Shown piece after piece: positions 9,181 through 17,449 of a DNA stretch of 64,000 bases. Position numbers and translations under genes: made by a program. The stretch comes from JALORV01 sp963780715. GTDB lineage: Bacteria; Pseudomonadota; Gammaproteobacteria; Burkholderiales; Burkholderiaceae_F. The notes below the pieces were generated by a model. The model ran no database searches. It worked only from the letters and a program-made list of their open reading frames with translations, and was not told the DNA's origin. Where the stretch lies: NCBI GenBank assembly GCA_963780715.1, contig CAWADK010000024.1:62001-126000 (forward strand), in the 5' to 3' direction. Each line of letters opens with the position of its first letter. Position 1 is the first letter of the stretch.

Positions 9181-9798
9181 TCAGGTACCGCGCTCGCGCA
9201 ATTGTTCCGCGATCCTGCCGAGCTCTGCGGCGTTGGTCGCTCCCAGCTTGGCCATGACCTGGGCTCGCTGCGCCTTGACCGTGCGCTCCGCGACGCCGAG
9301 GTCACCCGCAATCTGTTTGTTGAGCTTGCCCGCCACGATCAGGTCGAGTACCTCGCGTTCGCGCGCGGTGAGCTGCGCATACCGCCCCTGCAAATCCGAG
9401 TGGTTGGAGCGGGCAGCCCGCTGCGCTGCGTCCACGTCGATCGCCTGGGCAACGGCGGCAAAGAGAGTCTCGCGTTCGACCGGCTTGGTGAGGAAGTCCA
9501 CCGCCCCGGCCTTCATCGCACGCACACCGGTCGAAAGGTCGCCATGCCCGGTGAGAAAGATCACCGGCAGGCGGACCCCATGTCGCTTGAGGGCCTCCTG
9601 CAGATCGAGCCCGGAAGGGCCCGGCATGTGCAGGTCCAGCAGCAGGCAACCCGGGGCATCGGCCGGAGGCTCCAGCAGGAAGTCGCCCGCAGATGCGTAG
9701 GTCCGGACCCGATAGCCCGCGGAAGTCAGCAGCCGTTGCAGGGCGGTGCGCAACGACTCGTCGTCGTCGACGAGATGAATCACCGCATGCGAAGTCAT
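9181..9798 (-). CDS. FixJ/NarL-type response regulator with LuxR-type HTH
   Basis: A 205-residue two-domain regulator. The receiver has an acidic triad at 11-13, phospho-acceptor Asp about 55 (LLLDLHMPG) and Lys about 105 (LTKPV). A LuxR-type helix-turn-helix starts at LTAREREVLDL and continues through ERTVKAQRAQVMAKL. It overlaps the upstream sensor kinase by 4 bp (ATGA), so the two form a two-component operon. Target genes are not shown by the sequence; nearby genes are candidates only. Confidence 0.9.
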   Translation of the reverse strand: MTSHAVIHLVDDDESLRTALQRLLTSAGYRVRTYASAGDFLLEPPADAPGCLLLDLHMPGPSGLDLQEALKRHGVRLPVIFLTGHGDLSTGVRAMKAGAVDFLTKPVERETLFAAVAQAIDVDAAQRAARSNHSDLQGRYAQLTAREREVLDLIVAGKLNKQIAGDLGVAERTVKAQRAQVMAKLGATNAAELGRIAEQLRERGT

Positions 9799-11717
9799 GG
9801 TGTATCGATCACAGGTTGCTCGCCGCGATCAGCCGGCGGGGCGACAGGCAGGGTCACACTGAACTCCGCGCCGACAGCATTGCGGGCGGCAGCGATCGTA
9901 CCGCCGTGCGCTTCGACGATGGAACGGACGATCGACAGCCCGAGTCCCATGCCGCCGCTCTTCGTGCTGAAGAATGGATCGAACAGGCGCGGCAGATCGT
10001 CGGCCGCGATGCCGGCGCCGCTGTCGCGTACCGTCAATTGCACGCCGCGTGGCGTATCGGAGGTCTCGACCCGCACACGGCGCCGCTCCGGCGGCAGTCC
10101 GGAGCCCGCATCAAACGCGTTCAGGATCAGGTTGATGATGACCTGCTGGATCTGCACCGGGTCACCCATCATGTCGGCCTGTCGCGCGTCCAGCGCGTAG
10201 TCGACTGTCGCATCGCGGCGACGAGCCTCGGCACGCAGGATGGCCGCCACGTCTTCGACGGCCTGGTTCAGACTGAACCGGTGCCGTTCAACCTCGTGTC
10301 GTGCAAGCAGCGTACGCAGGCGCTTGATGACCTCGCTCGCGCGCAGATCGTCGCGGCGGATGTCGGCCAGGATCTGCAGCAGTTCCTCACGCTGGATCTG
10401 GCCGGACTGCACCAGCATCTCGGCGGCATCGGCGTTGCTGAGGATCGCTCCAAGCGGCTGGTTGATCTCGTGCGCGATCGATGCCGTCAGCTCACCGGCC
10501 ACCGCGAGACGCGACGCATGCAGAAGTTGCACGCGTTGCGCGGCCAGATTCAGTTCGGCGGCGCGCCGTCGCCGCCGCTGCAACAGCAGCGAAACGATCA
10601 ATAGCGTCTGGCCCACCAGCGCCAAGGCGACCAGTAGTGACTGCCACCAGTAGCGCTGCAGGAAGGTTGGTTCGACAAAACGGACTTCGCATCCAGCGGG
10701 AAGGCGCTTCGGATCGAGACCGAACCGCGCGAGCTGCCGGGCATCGGCAACGCAACTTGACGGGAGCGGCTCTGCCGGCAGCGAGGCCGTGCCGGCTGCC
10801 AATGCCTGCAGCACGAGTTCACTGAGCCGCTCGCCGCGTGCCCTGAACGATTCGACGGCGCCGGCCGCGATGCCCGATCCCATGAAAGATTCGAACGGCC
10901 CATAGATCGGGGCGGGACTGACGGCGCTCAGTCGGGCGAGCACGTCCCTCGGCACGTACGCCATCCCGCTCGCGTCTGCCAGCAGGCTGACGTACAGCAC
11001 GATCGTGTCGGGGGACTGCTGCGCCAGGCGGGCCGCGACGGCGCCCGGCGGCTGGCCGGACAGGACCTCGACGCTGAGGTGGTCGGCGTGCGCCGCCAGC
11101 GCTCGTTGCGCGCCGGCCAGCAGCGTCTGGTCCCACGGGGCCGACCCGGCAATGACGAGCGCCCGTCGCGCAGCCGGTTGCAGCGACAGCGCGATGTGCA
11201 GGGTCTGCTCGAAGTCGACCTCGAACGGTACGCCCGTAAGTCGCGCATCGGCCGGTAGCTGGCGCGCATATTGCGCGGCGACGAAGCTGTAGACAACCGG
11301 CGTATCGGGCCAGTACCGCGCGCCGTGGTGCCGATAGAACTCCACGGCCGGCTCGGTCACGAGCACGATCGCATCGATGCGCACGCCGTCGTACTTGCGA
11401 GCAAGCAGATCGGCGAGCTGGTGATCGGGCCGGGCGGAGAAGCGCAGCGTGTCGAGCGATTCGTACAGCCAGTTGACCGGCGCCTGCCGGCTCTTTGCGA
11501 CCGCGCTGCGCATCGCGGCATCGATGGCGACAAACGCCGGCAAGTAGGGATCCGTCCCGGTGATGACCAGCACCTGCGCGGCGTCCGTCGGCTTGCGGCC
11601 GGGTGCCGTGGTGGCCGAAGCGGTCGCATTGGCGGCCAGCAGGCAAGAGGCCAGCAGGCTGAAAAGCGGCAGTCTGACCGCCGAGAGTTTCGACGGACGG
11701 CTTGAGGGTGGAGTCAC
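9795..11717 (-). CDS. Sensor histidine kinase with substrate-binding-like periplasmic domain
   Basis: A 640-residue membrane kinase. A signal/anchor segment (about 12-35) is followed by about 300 residues resembling the ABC_sub_bind class of periplasmic ligand-binding proteins. Next come one membrane helix (about 359-380), a short coiled linker, and a HisKA-type segment SIAHEINQPLGAILSN with the phospho-acceptor His at about 416. The HATPase domain has the N box (NLILNAFDA), G1 (DSGAGI) and G2 (GGMGLGLSIV). It overlaps the FixJ-type regulator gene by 4 bp. It probably senses a small periplasmic solute; the ligand is not identifiable from sequence. Confidence 0.88.
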   Translation of the reverse strand: MTPPSSRPSKLSAVRLPLFSLLASCLLAANATASATTAPGRKPTDAAQVLVITGTDPYLPAFVAIDAAMRSAVAKSRQAPVNWLYESLDTLRFSARPDHQLADLLARKYDGVRIDAIVLVTEPAVEFYRHHGARYWPDTPVVYSFVAAQYARQLPADARLTGVPFEVDFEQTLHIALSLQPAARRALVIAGSAPWDQTLLAGAQRALAAHADHLSVEVLSGQPPGAVAARLAQQSPDTIVLYVSLLADASGMAYVPRDVLARLSAVSPAPIYGPFESFMGSGIAAGAVESFRARGERLSELVLQALAAGTASLPAEPLPSSCVADARQLARFGLDPKRLPAGCEVRFVEPTFLQRYWWQSLLVALALVGQTLLIVSLLLQRRRRRAAELNLAAQRVQLLHASRLAVAGELTASIAHEINQPLGAILSNADAAEMLVQSGQIQREELLQILADIRRDDLRASEVIKRLRTLLARHEVERHRFSLNQAVEDVAAILRAEARRRDATVDYALDARQADMMGDPVQIQQVIINLILNAFDAGSGLPPERRRVRVETSDTPRGVQLTVRDSGAGIAADDLPRLFDPFFSTKSGGMGLGLSIVRSIVEAHGGTIAAARNAVGAEFSVTLPVAPPADRGEQPVIDTP

Positions 11718-11805
11718 CGCGGCACTCTACTGCACCGCAGCCGTGGCGGCGGAACGCCAGTGACGGTCACTTAAAGGAAAGGTGCAACGGCGCGCCGGCG
11801 CGCCT

Positions 11806-12882
11806 TCAGCTGCGGGCAGTCTGCGGCCGGGCAGGTGCCGCGGCGCGGTGAAACCACCACACCGAAAGAACGGCCGCCAGCAGCGCGAAGAAGGCCGCAA
11901 GCCCGCTAAAGAGCGCGCCGACCTCGGTCTGTTGCCGTTCCATGGCAAGCTTCGCGTTCAGGTTCTGGTAGACGGTGCGCAGGTCGGCGGCGGTGCCGGC
12001 GTGAAAGTATTCGCCGCCGGTGACCTTGGCGATCGCCTTCAGCGTTTCTTCGTCGAGCCGCACGTAGATCTGATAGTCCTCGAAGCCGATCGTCGTGCCC
12101 TGCAGCGTGCCGAAGCCGACGGTGTAGACGCGCACACCACGTTCGGCGGCCATCTTGGCAATGGCGATCGGGTCCGGCCCCGTCGTGCGCCGCCCGTCGG
12201 AGAGCAGGATGATCACGCCCGACGTATAGGAGCCCGGCGCGACCGGCTCGCGCGTCGGCCGCTCCGCTTCGGCCTTGCGCGCGCTGTCGAGCGAGACGCC
12301 GGCATGCCGCATCGACATCGCCACCGACTCGAGATCGAGTCCATCGTCAGGGAACAGCAGCCCGAGCGCGAGGATCAGGCCGCTGCCGGTGGCGGTCGCG
12401 CGCTGCAGCTGGAAGCGGTCGATCGCCGCCGTCATGTCAGCCTTGTTCTCGGTCGGCGTCTGCACGACGGCGGCGGTGCCGGCGAACGAGACGATGCCGA
12501 GTCGCACTGTCGGCGGCAGTTCGTCGATGAAGGCTTTGGCTGCGTTCTGCGCCGCCACCAGGCGGCTCGGCTCGACGTCGGTGGCGCGCATGCTGAGCGA
12601 GACGTCCATCGCCATCGCGATCGTCATGTATTGCGAAGGCAGCACGACCGATGCCGAGGGCCGCGCCAGCGCGAAGATGGCGGTCGTCACCCCCAACAGC
12701 AGCAGAAGCGGCGGTATGTGGCGACGGATGCGATGGCCCGGACCAAGCGCCTCGCGCACCAGCGTGAGGCTGGCGTAGCGCACAGCCAGCCGCTTGCGCC
12801 GCCGCAGCGCCGCGATGTAGGCGGCGACCAGCACGGGAACCAGCAGCAGCAGCCAGAGCATCTCCGGCCACAGGAAGCGCAT
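11806..12882 (-). CDS. BatA-like VWA-domain membrane protein
   Basis: A 358-residue protein starting at the ATG at 12882, which has a good ribosome binding site (GAGGA, 7 bp upstream); a TTG two codons earlier is a weaker option. Two N-terminal membrane helices (about 5-25 and 58-75), a von Willebrand factor A domain with the metal-site motif DVSLS, and a C-terminal membrane helix give the BatA/BatB layout. It is closely similar to the protein at 16282-17328, which lies on the opposite strand beyond the protease, MoxR and DUF58 genes. These families act with MoxR ATPases, probably in assembling envelope complexes. I infer a split duplicate pair. Confidence 0.85.
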   Translation of the reverse strand: MRFLWPEMLWLLLLVPVLVAAYIAALRRRKRLAVRYASLTLVREALGPGHRIRRHIPPLLLLLGVTTAIFALARPSASVVLPSQYMTIAMAMDVSLSMRATDVEPSRLVAAQNAAKAFIDELPPTVRLGIVSFAGTAAVVQTPTENKADMTAAIDRFQLQRATATGSGLILALGLLFPDDGLDLESVAMSMRHAGVSLDSARKAEAERPTREPVAPGSYTSGVIILLSDGRRTTGPDPIAIAKMAAERGVRVYTVGFGTLQGTTIGFEDYQIYVRLDEETLKAIAKVTGGEYFHAGTAADLRTVYQNLNAKLAMERQQTEVGALFSGLAAFFALLAAVLSVWWFHRAAAPARPQTARS

Positions 12883-13179
12883 CGACAATCCTCGCAGAAC
12901 CTTTTGTCGGGAGCCCGGCCAAAGTCAGGTGCGCCGGACCTTCGCAATCACTCTATCACTGACCGTTGTGGCGGCAGATAGTGCGATGCGCGCGCGAGGG
13001 TTTCTACGACGAAGGTCATACCGTGAGGGCGTGAGCGGCCTGCACCATGACGCGTCATGCGGCGTCGTGCCCCTGCGCCGGGCGCGGGCTTGCGATTTTT
13101 TGCCGCACTTCGAGCCCCCGTGCTGCGGACGGCGTGATACCTTTTTTCCGTGGCAGATCCGGGCGGACAGGGAACACGC

Positions 13180-14136
13180 ATGAGGAAGTCGGCGCTCTAC
13201 AGCAGCGCGCACCGGCATGGCAAGGGAGGCTCCGCCGAGCCGGCCCCGGACGAGCGCCGCAGTGCCGCGCCCGCCGACGCAGCGCCTGCCGCGCCGCAGA
13301 GTCCGGTCGCATCCTCGCGTGCGGGCGGCCCTGCGCGGTTCCTGCAGCGGCACGATCGCACGCTGCTTTTCCTGGCCGGTCTCGGTTGTGCGCTGGGTCT
13401 GCTGCTGGCGCGCGATGCCTTTCGCCCCAAGGCCGTGGCGCTGACCCAGGAGCACATCGACAAGGCCGTGCTGCACACGCTGGAGACGAAGACGCTGCCA
13501 TCGCGCGCGGCCAGGGCAGCCGACGCCGTGATGCCGGCGGTCGTGCGGGTGCAGGGCTACAACGGCGAAGAAAACGACGAGCCGGGTTCCGGCGTACAGA
13601 TGGAAGGCGTCGGCTCGGGTGTCGTGATCGTCGACAACGGCGTGATCCTGACCAACCTGCATGTCGTCGCCGGTGCCAAGCGGGTGACGGTGAAGTTCTT
13701 CGACGGCAGCGAATCCGAGGTCGAAATGGTGCGCGCGTATCCGGAGAACGATCTCGCCGTCATCAAGGCAAAGAAGGTGCCGGACGACCTGGAGTCCGCC
13801 ACGCTGGGCTCGACGGCCAATCTGCGCCCGGGCGATGAGGTGGTGGCGGTCGGCTTTCCGTTCGGCATCGGGCCGTCGACCTCGGCCGGCGTCGTTTCCG
13901 GGCTCGATCGGAGCTTCCGTTCGCCCGAGGGCAAGCAGGTGATGACGGGCCTGATCCAGTTCGATGCCGCCGCCAATCCGGGCAACTCCGGCGGGCCGCT
14001 GGTCACGATGGACGGCGAAGTCATCGGCATCGTCACCGCCATTCTCAACCCGACGCCGGCGCGCACGTTCATCGGCATCGGCTTTGCGGCGACGATCGAA
14101 AGCGCGGGGGGTGCTGTCGGTATTCCACCGTTTTGA
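13180..14136 (+). CDS. HtrA-like (S1C) serine protease without PDZ domain
   Basis: A 318-residue protein with a Pro/Ala-rich cytoplasmic head, one membrane helix (about 60-77) and a trypsin-like domain. The catalytic triad is His about 161 (TNLHVV), Asp about 191 (ENDLAVI) and Ser about 270 (NPGNSGGP). It ends at AVGIPPF with no PDZ domain, so it is shorter than DegP or DegQ. It is anchored in the inner membrane with the protease domain in the periplasm. A GTG at 13150 is an alternative start. Two hairpins follow, one a good terminator, which separates it from the MoxR operon. Confidence 0.85.
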   Translation: MRKSALYSSAHRHGKGGSAEPAPDERRSAAPADAAPAAPQSPVASSRAGGPARFLQRHDRTLLFLAGLGCALGLLLARDAFRPKAVALTQEHIDKAVLHTLETKTLPSRAARAADAVMPAVVRVQGYNGEENDEPGSGVQMEGVGSGVVIVDNGVILTNLHVVAGAKRVTVKFFDGSESEVEMVRAYPENDLAVIKAKKVPDDLESATLGSTANLRPGDEVVAVGFPFGIGPSTSAGVVSGLDRSFRSPEGKQVMTGLIQFDAAANPGNSGGPLVTMDGEVIGIVTAILNPTPARTFIGIGFAATIESAGGAVGIPPF

Positions 14137-14138
14137 TG

Positions 14139-14168
14139 CGCGCAAAAGTGCAACCCTACTTTTGCGCG
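14139..14168. other. Perfect hairpin after the protease gene
   Basis: 11-bp inverted repeat CGCGCAAAAGT / ACTTTTGCGCG with an 8-nt loop, beginning 2 bp after the protease stop. No T tract follows. It may protect the transcript 3' end or help termination with the next hairpin. Confidence 0.5.
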
Positions 14169-14177
14169 GAATAGATT

Positions 14178-14212
14178 GAAAAATTCGCTGGCGGAGCCAG
14201 ACGAATTTTTTC
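14178..14212 (+). terminator. Rho-independent terminator after the protease gene
   Basis: Stem of GAAAAATTCG-CTGG against CCAG-A-CGAATTTTTTC with a 5-nt loop. The T-rich arm ends it in the plus direction. It lies between the protease stop and the MoxR start at 14239. Confidence 0.65.
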
Positions 14213-14238
14213 AGCACAACTGCAAGTAAAGGCGAACC

Positions 14239-15252
14239 ATGAGCGAGATGATCAAGGCGAAGGAGACCGGCGACCTGATGCAGCGCGTGCTGTACGAAGT
14301 GAAGCGCATCGTCGTCGGTCAGGACCACTTCCTCGAGCGCGTGCTGGTCGCGATCCTCGCGCAGGGACACCTGCTGGTCGAAGGCGTGCCGGGGCTGGCG
14401 AAGACGCTGACGGTCAACACGCTGGCGAAGACGATCCGCGGTTCGTTCAAGCGCATCCAGTTCACGCCCGACCTGCTGCCGGCCGACCTCGTCGGCACCC
14501 GCATGTACAACCAGAAGTCGGGCGAGTTCTCCACGGTGCTGGGGCCGGTGTTCGCCAACCTGCTGCTCGCTGACGAGATCAACCGGGCGCCGGCCAAGGT
14601 TCAGAGCGCGCTGCTCGAAGTGATGCAGGAGCGCCAGGTCACGATCGCCGGCGAGTCGCACAAGGTGCCTGAGCCGTTCCTCGTGATGGCCACGCAGAAC
14701 CCGATCGAGACCGAGGGTACCTATCCGCTGCCCGAGGCTCAGGTCGACCGCTTCATGATGAAGGTGCTGGTCGGTTACCCGAACGAGGAAGAGGAGTTCG
14801 TCATCGTCGAGCGCGTGACCGGGGCTGCGACGGCTGTCTCGGCGGTGTGCACGACGCAGCAACTCTCTGAACTGCAGCAGCAGTGCCGCAAGATCTACGT
14901 CGACCCGAACCTGATCCAGTACGCCGTCAAACTCGTCGCGGCGACGCGCCGCCCCGAGCAGTACGGGCTCAAGGACCTCGACCGCTACCTGACCTTCGGC
15001 GCCAGCCCGCGCGCGACGATCAACATGATCGAAGGTGCGCGGGCGCTCGCGTTCCTGCGCGGGCGCGGCTACGTGCTGCCCGAAGATGTCATCGACCTCG
15101 TGCCCGACGTGCTGCGGCACCGGCTGGTGCTCTCCTACGAGGCGCTCTCGGACGGGCAGACGGCCGATGCGCTGATCATGCGCGTCCTGAAAACCATCCA
15201 GGCGCCGGAAGCGCCGCTCGAGAGCCATGTTCGGGTGGCGGCGGGCGCCTAA
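14239..15252 (+). CDS. MoxR-family AAA+ ATPase
   Basis: A 337-residue MoxR ATPase of normal length. Walker A is GVPGLAKT (about 49-56), Walker B LLLADEINR (about 108-116), with the sensor-1 region MATQNP and the helix-2 insert typical of the group. These ATPases act as chaperones that activate or assemble partner proteins containing VWA domains. The next two genes encode exactly such partners (DUF58 and VWA); the DUF58 start overlaps this gene by 26 bp, so translation is probably coupled. Confidence 0.93.
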   Translation: MSEMIKAKETGDLMQRVLYEVKRIVVGQDHFLERVLVAILAQGHLLVEGVPGLAKTLTVNTLAKTIRGSFKRIQFTPDLLPADLVGTRMYNQKSGEFSTVLGPVFANLLLADEINRAPAKVQSALLEVMQERQVTIAGESHKVPEPFLVMATQNPIETEGTYPLPEAQVDRFMMKVLVGYPNEEEEFVIVERVTGAATAVSAVCTTQQLSELQQQCRKIYVDPNLIQYAVKLVAATRRPEQYGLKDLDRYLTFGASPRATINMIEGARALAFLRGRGYVLPEDVIDLVPDVLRHRLVLSYEALSDGQTADALIMRVLKTIQAPEAPLESHVRVAAGA

Positions 15253-16276
15253 GCAGCCGGCCGTCGCCGGCACGGTTGCGCCCGGCGTTGGCGCGGCGGC
15301 CAATGAGGCCGTCGCGGACGGCGCGCGCGCACGCCGTCGCAACGACCCGGAACGGATGCTGCGCCGGCTCGAATGGACGGTGCTGCGCCGGCTCGACGGC
15401 CTGCTGCAGGGCGATTACCGGACGCTGTTTCGTGGTTTCGGCCTCGACCTCGCCGACCTGCGCGAGTACCAGCTGCACGACGACGTGCGCTACATCGACT
15501 GGAACGTCACGGCGCGACTCGCGGTGCCGCACGTGCGCGAGTTCCAGGAGGATCGCGAGGTCGCCGCCTGGTTCCTGCTCGATCTTTCGGCCTCGGTCGA
15601 CTTCGGCTCCGGCGACGTGCGCAAGCGCCAGTTGTCGACCGAACTGGTAGCGGTGCTGGCGCGGCTCTTCACGCGCTACGGCAACCGCATCGGCGCGGTG
15701 CTGCATGCCGAGGGCGTCGAGGAGGTCATTCCCGCCCGCAACGGCCGCCGCCATGTGCTGCACGTGCTCGATCGCATTGGCGTGGTCGCGTCGCCGGCGC
15801 GTCGCCAGACCGGACGGCTGACCGACCTCTCGCAGCTGCTCGCGTTTGCCCAGCCGGTCATCAAGCGGCGCTCGGTCGTGTTCGTCGTTTCGGACTTCAT
15901 CAGCGCGCCCGGCTGGGGCCGTCGGCTGGCGCAGCTCGCACGACGGCACGAGGTGGTCGCGGTGCGGCTCTATGACCCGCTCGAGGTCGAACTGCCCGAC
16001 CTCGGGCTCATCGTCATGCAGGATGCCGAAACCGGTGAGCAACTGACGGTCGATACGCACGATCGTGCGTTCCGCCGCCGCTTCACCGAGGCCGCCGCGC
16101 GGCGCGAAGCCGAATTGCGCACCGGCCTTGCGGAAGCAGGCGTGGACTGTCTCGAACTCGCGACCGACGAGCCGCTCGACGCCGCGCTGCTGCGCTTCAC
16201 GCAGTTGCGCAAGCGGCGCAGCCAGCTCGCCGCCGGTGGCGTGCCGGCGATCGTGGCCCGGCGCCAGTGGCGCTGA
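15227..16276 (+). CDS. DUF58-domain protein, MoxR partner
   Basis: A 349-residue protein with the DUF58 hallmark near YQLHDDVRYIDWN (about 85-97), followed by a VWA-like fold with DLSAS (about 124-128) as a degenerate metal site. No membrane segment is seen, so it is cytoplasmic or peripheral. It overlaps the MoxR gene by 26 bp and almost abuts the VWA gene. The MoxR-DUF58-VWA order is widespread and thought to act in envelope stress or in assembling membrane enzymes; the client here is unknown. Confidence 0.88.
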   Translation: MFGWRRAPKQPAVAGTVAPGVGAAANEAVADGARARRRNDPERMLRRLEWTVLRRLDGLLQGDYRTLFRGFGLDLADLREYQLHDDVRYIDWNVTARLAVPHVREFQEDREVAAWFLLDLSASVDFGSGDVRKRQLSTELVAVLARLFTRYGNRIGAVLHAEGVEEVIPARNGRRHVLHVLDRIGVVASPARRQTGRLTDLSQLLAFAQPVIKRRSVVFVVSDFISAPGWGRRLAQLARRHEVVAVRLYDPLEVELPDLGLIVMQDAETGEQLTVDTHDRAFRRRFTEAAARREAELRTGLAEAGVDCLELATDEPLDAALLRFTQLRKRRSQLAAGGVPAIVARRQWR

Positions 16277-16281
16277 CTGCG

Positions 16282-17328
16282 ATGGGTGACGCCTACGCCC
16301 TCACGTTCCTGTGGCCGCGGCTGCTGTGGCTGCTGCTGGCACTGCCACTTGCGGCCGCGTTCTACTTCGGCGTGCTGGCCTGGCGCCGGCGCGGTACTGC
16401 GCGCTATGCCAGCCTCGCGCCGGTTGACACCGCCGGTGACGGTCGCTGGCGCCGCGCCGTGCCGCCGCTGTTGTGGTTCGCCGGACTCGCCGCACTGCTG
16501 CTCGCGGTGGCACGACCGCAGGCCACTCTGACGCTGCCGTCGCGCGTCGACACGGTGATCCTTGCTGTCGATATGTCGGGCAGCATGAAGGCCACCGATG
16601 TTGCGCCGACGCGCATGGCGGCCGCACGCGACGCGGCCCGGGCCTTCGTCAACGAACAGCCGGACCACGTGCGCATCGGCGTCATCGGCATCGCCGCGGC
16701 TGCGGCCGTCATGCAATCGCCGACCAACAAGCGCGAAGACATCCTGGCGGCGATCGAAAGGCTCGAGCCGCAGCGCGGTACCGCGCTCGGCAGCGGCCTT
16801 GTCATTGCGCTCGACACTGCGCTGCCCGGTGCGCGCATCGATGTCGACGGCTTCATCAATCCGCGCAAGGACCGACCGCCGCCGCTCGGCAAGGCAAAGG
16901 ACGACGAAGCCAAGTCCATCGCGCCCGGCGAGAACACGTCGGCTGCCATCGTCCTGCTCAGCGATGGCCAGAGCAACGTCGGGCCCGATCCGCAGAAGGC
17001 CGCGGAGCTCGCCGCGAAGCATGGCGTCAGGATCTACACGGTGGGGCTGGGAACGCCGGAGGGCACGGTCGTCAAGGTCGACGGCTGGTCGATGCGCACG
17101 CGGCTCGACGAAGATGCTCTGCAGAAGATTGCTTCGACGACGATGGGTGAATATTTCCGCGCGCCGAGTGCCAGCGAGCTGAAGAAGATCTATCGCGCCC
17201 TGGGCTCGAAGCTGGCGTTCGAGAAGCAGCGGCCGACGGAAGTGACCGCGGTGTTCGCCGGCCTCGGCGCGCTGCTCGCGGCGGCGGCGGCCATGCTGTC
17301 GCTGCTCTGGTTCAACCGTATCCTGTAG
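16282..17328 (+). CDS. BatA-like VWA-domain membrane protein (second copy)
   Basis: A 348-residue protein with two N-terminal membrane helices, a VWA domain with an intact metal site DMSGSM, and a C-terminal membrane helix. The start is taken at the ATG at 16282, 5 bp after the DUF58 stop; a GTG at 16267 would overlap DUF58. It aligns along its length with the minus-strand VWA protein at 11806-12882 (FLWPRLLWLL against FLWPEMLWLL at the start). It is the last gene of the MoxR operon. Confidence 0.88.
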   Translation: MGDAYALTFLWPRLLWLLLALPLAAAFYFGVLAWRRRGTARYASLAPVDTAGDGRWRRAVPPLLWFAGLAALLLAVARPQATLTLPSRVDTVILAVDMSGSMKATDVAPTRMAAARDAARAFVNEQPDHVRIGVIGIAAAAAVMQSPTNKREDILAAIERLEPQRGTALGSGLVIALDTALPGARIDVDGFINPRKDRPPPLGKAKDDEAKSIAPGENTSAAIVLLSDGQSNVGPDPQKAAELAAKHGVRIYTVGLGTPEGTVVKVDGWSMRTRLDEDALQKIASTTMGEYFRAPSASELKKIYRALGSKLAFEKQRPTEVTAVFAGLGALLAAAAAMLSLLWFNRIL

Positions 17329-17449
17329 CCGGCGCGCACGCCGCGCTGGTGCGCAGGCCATACGGCACGCACTTCCCCGGCCAGCCACTAGACTTTCCGC
17401 CTAGGTCGCGCGGCGCGCGCATTGAAATCTCGAAAAGGCGAATCCATCC

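Noticed and set aside
12925..15342. 805-codon minus-strand open frame opposite the protease and MoxR
   Set aside because: Arg/His-rich shadow; the plus strand encodes well-known proteins.
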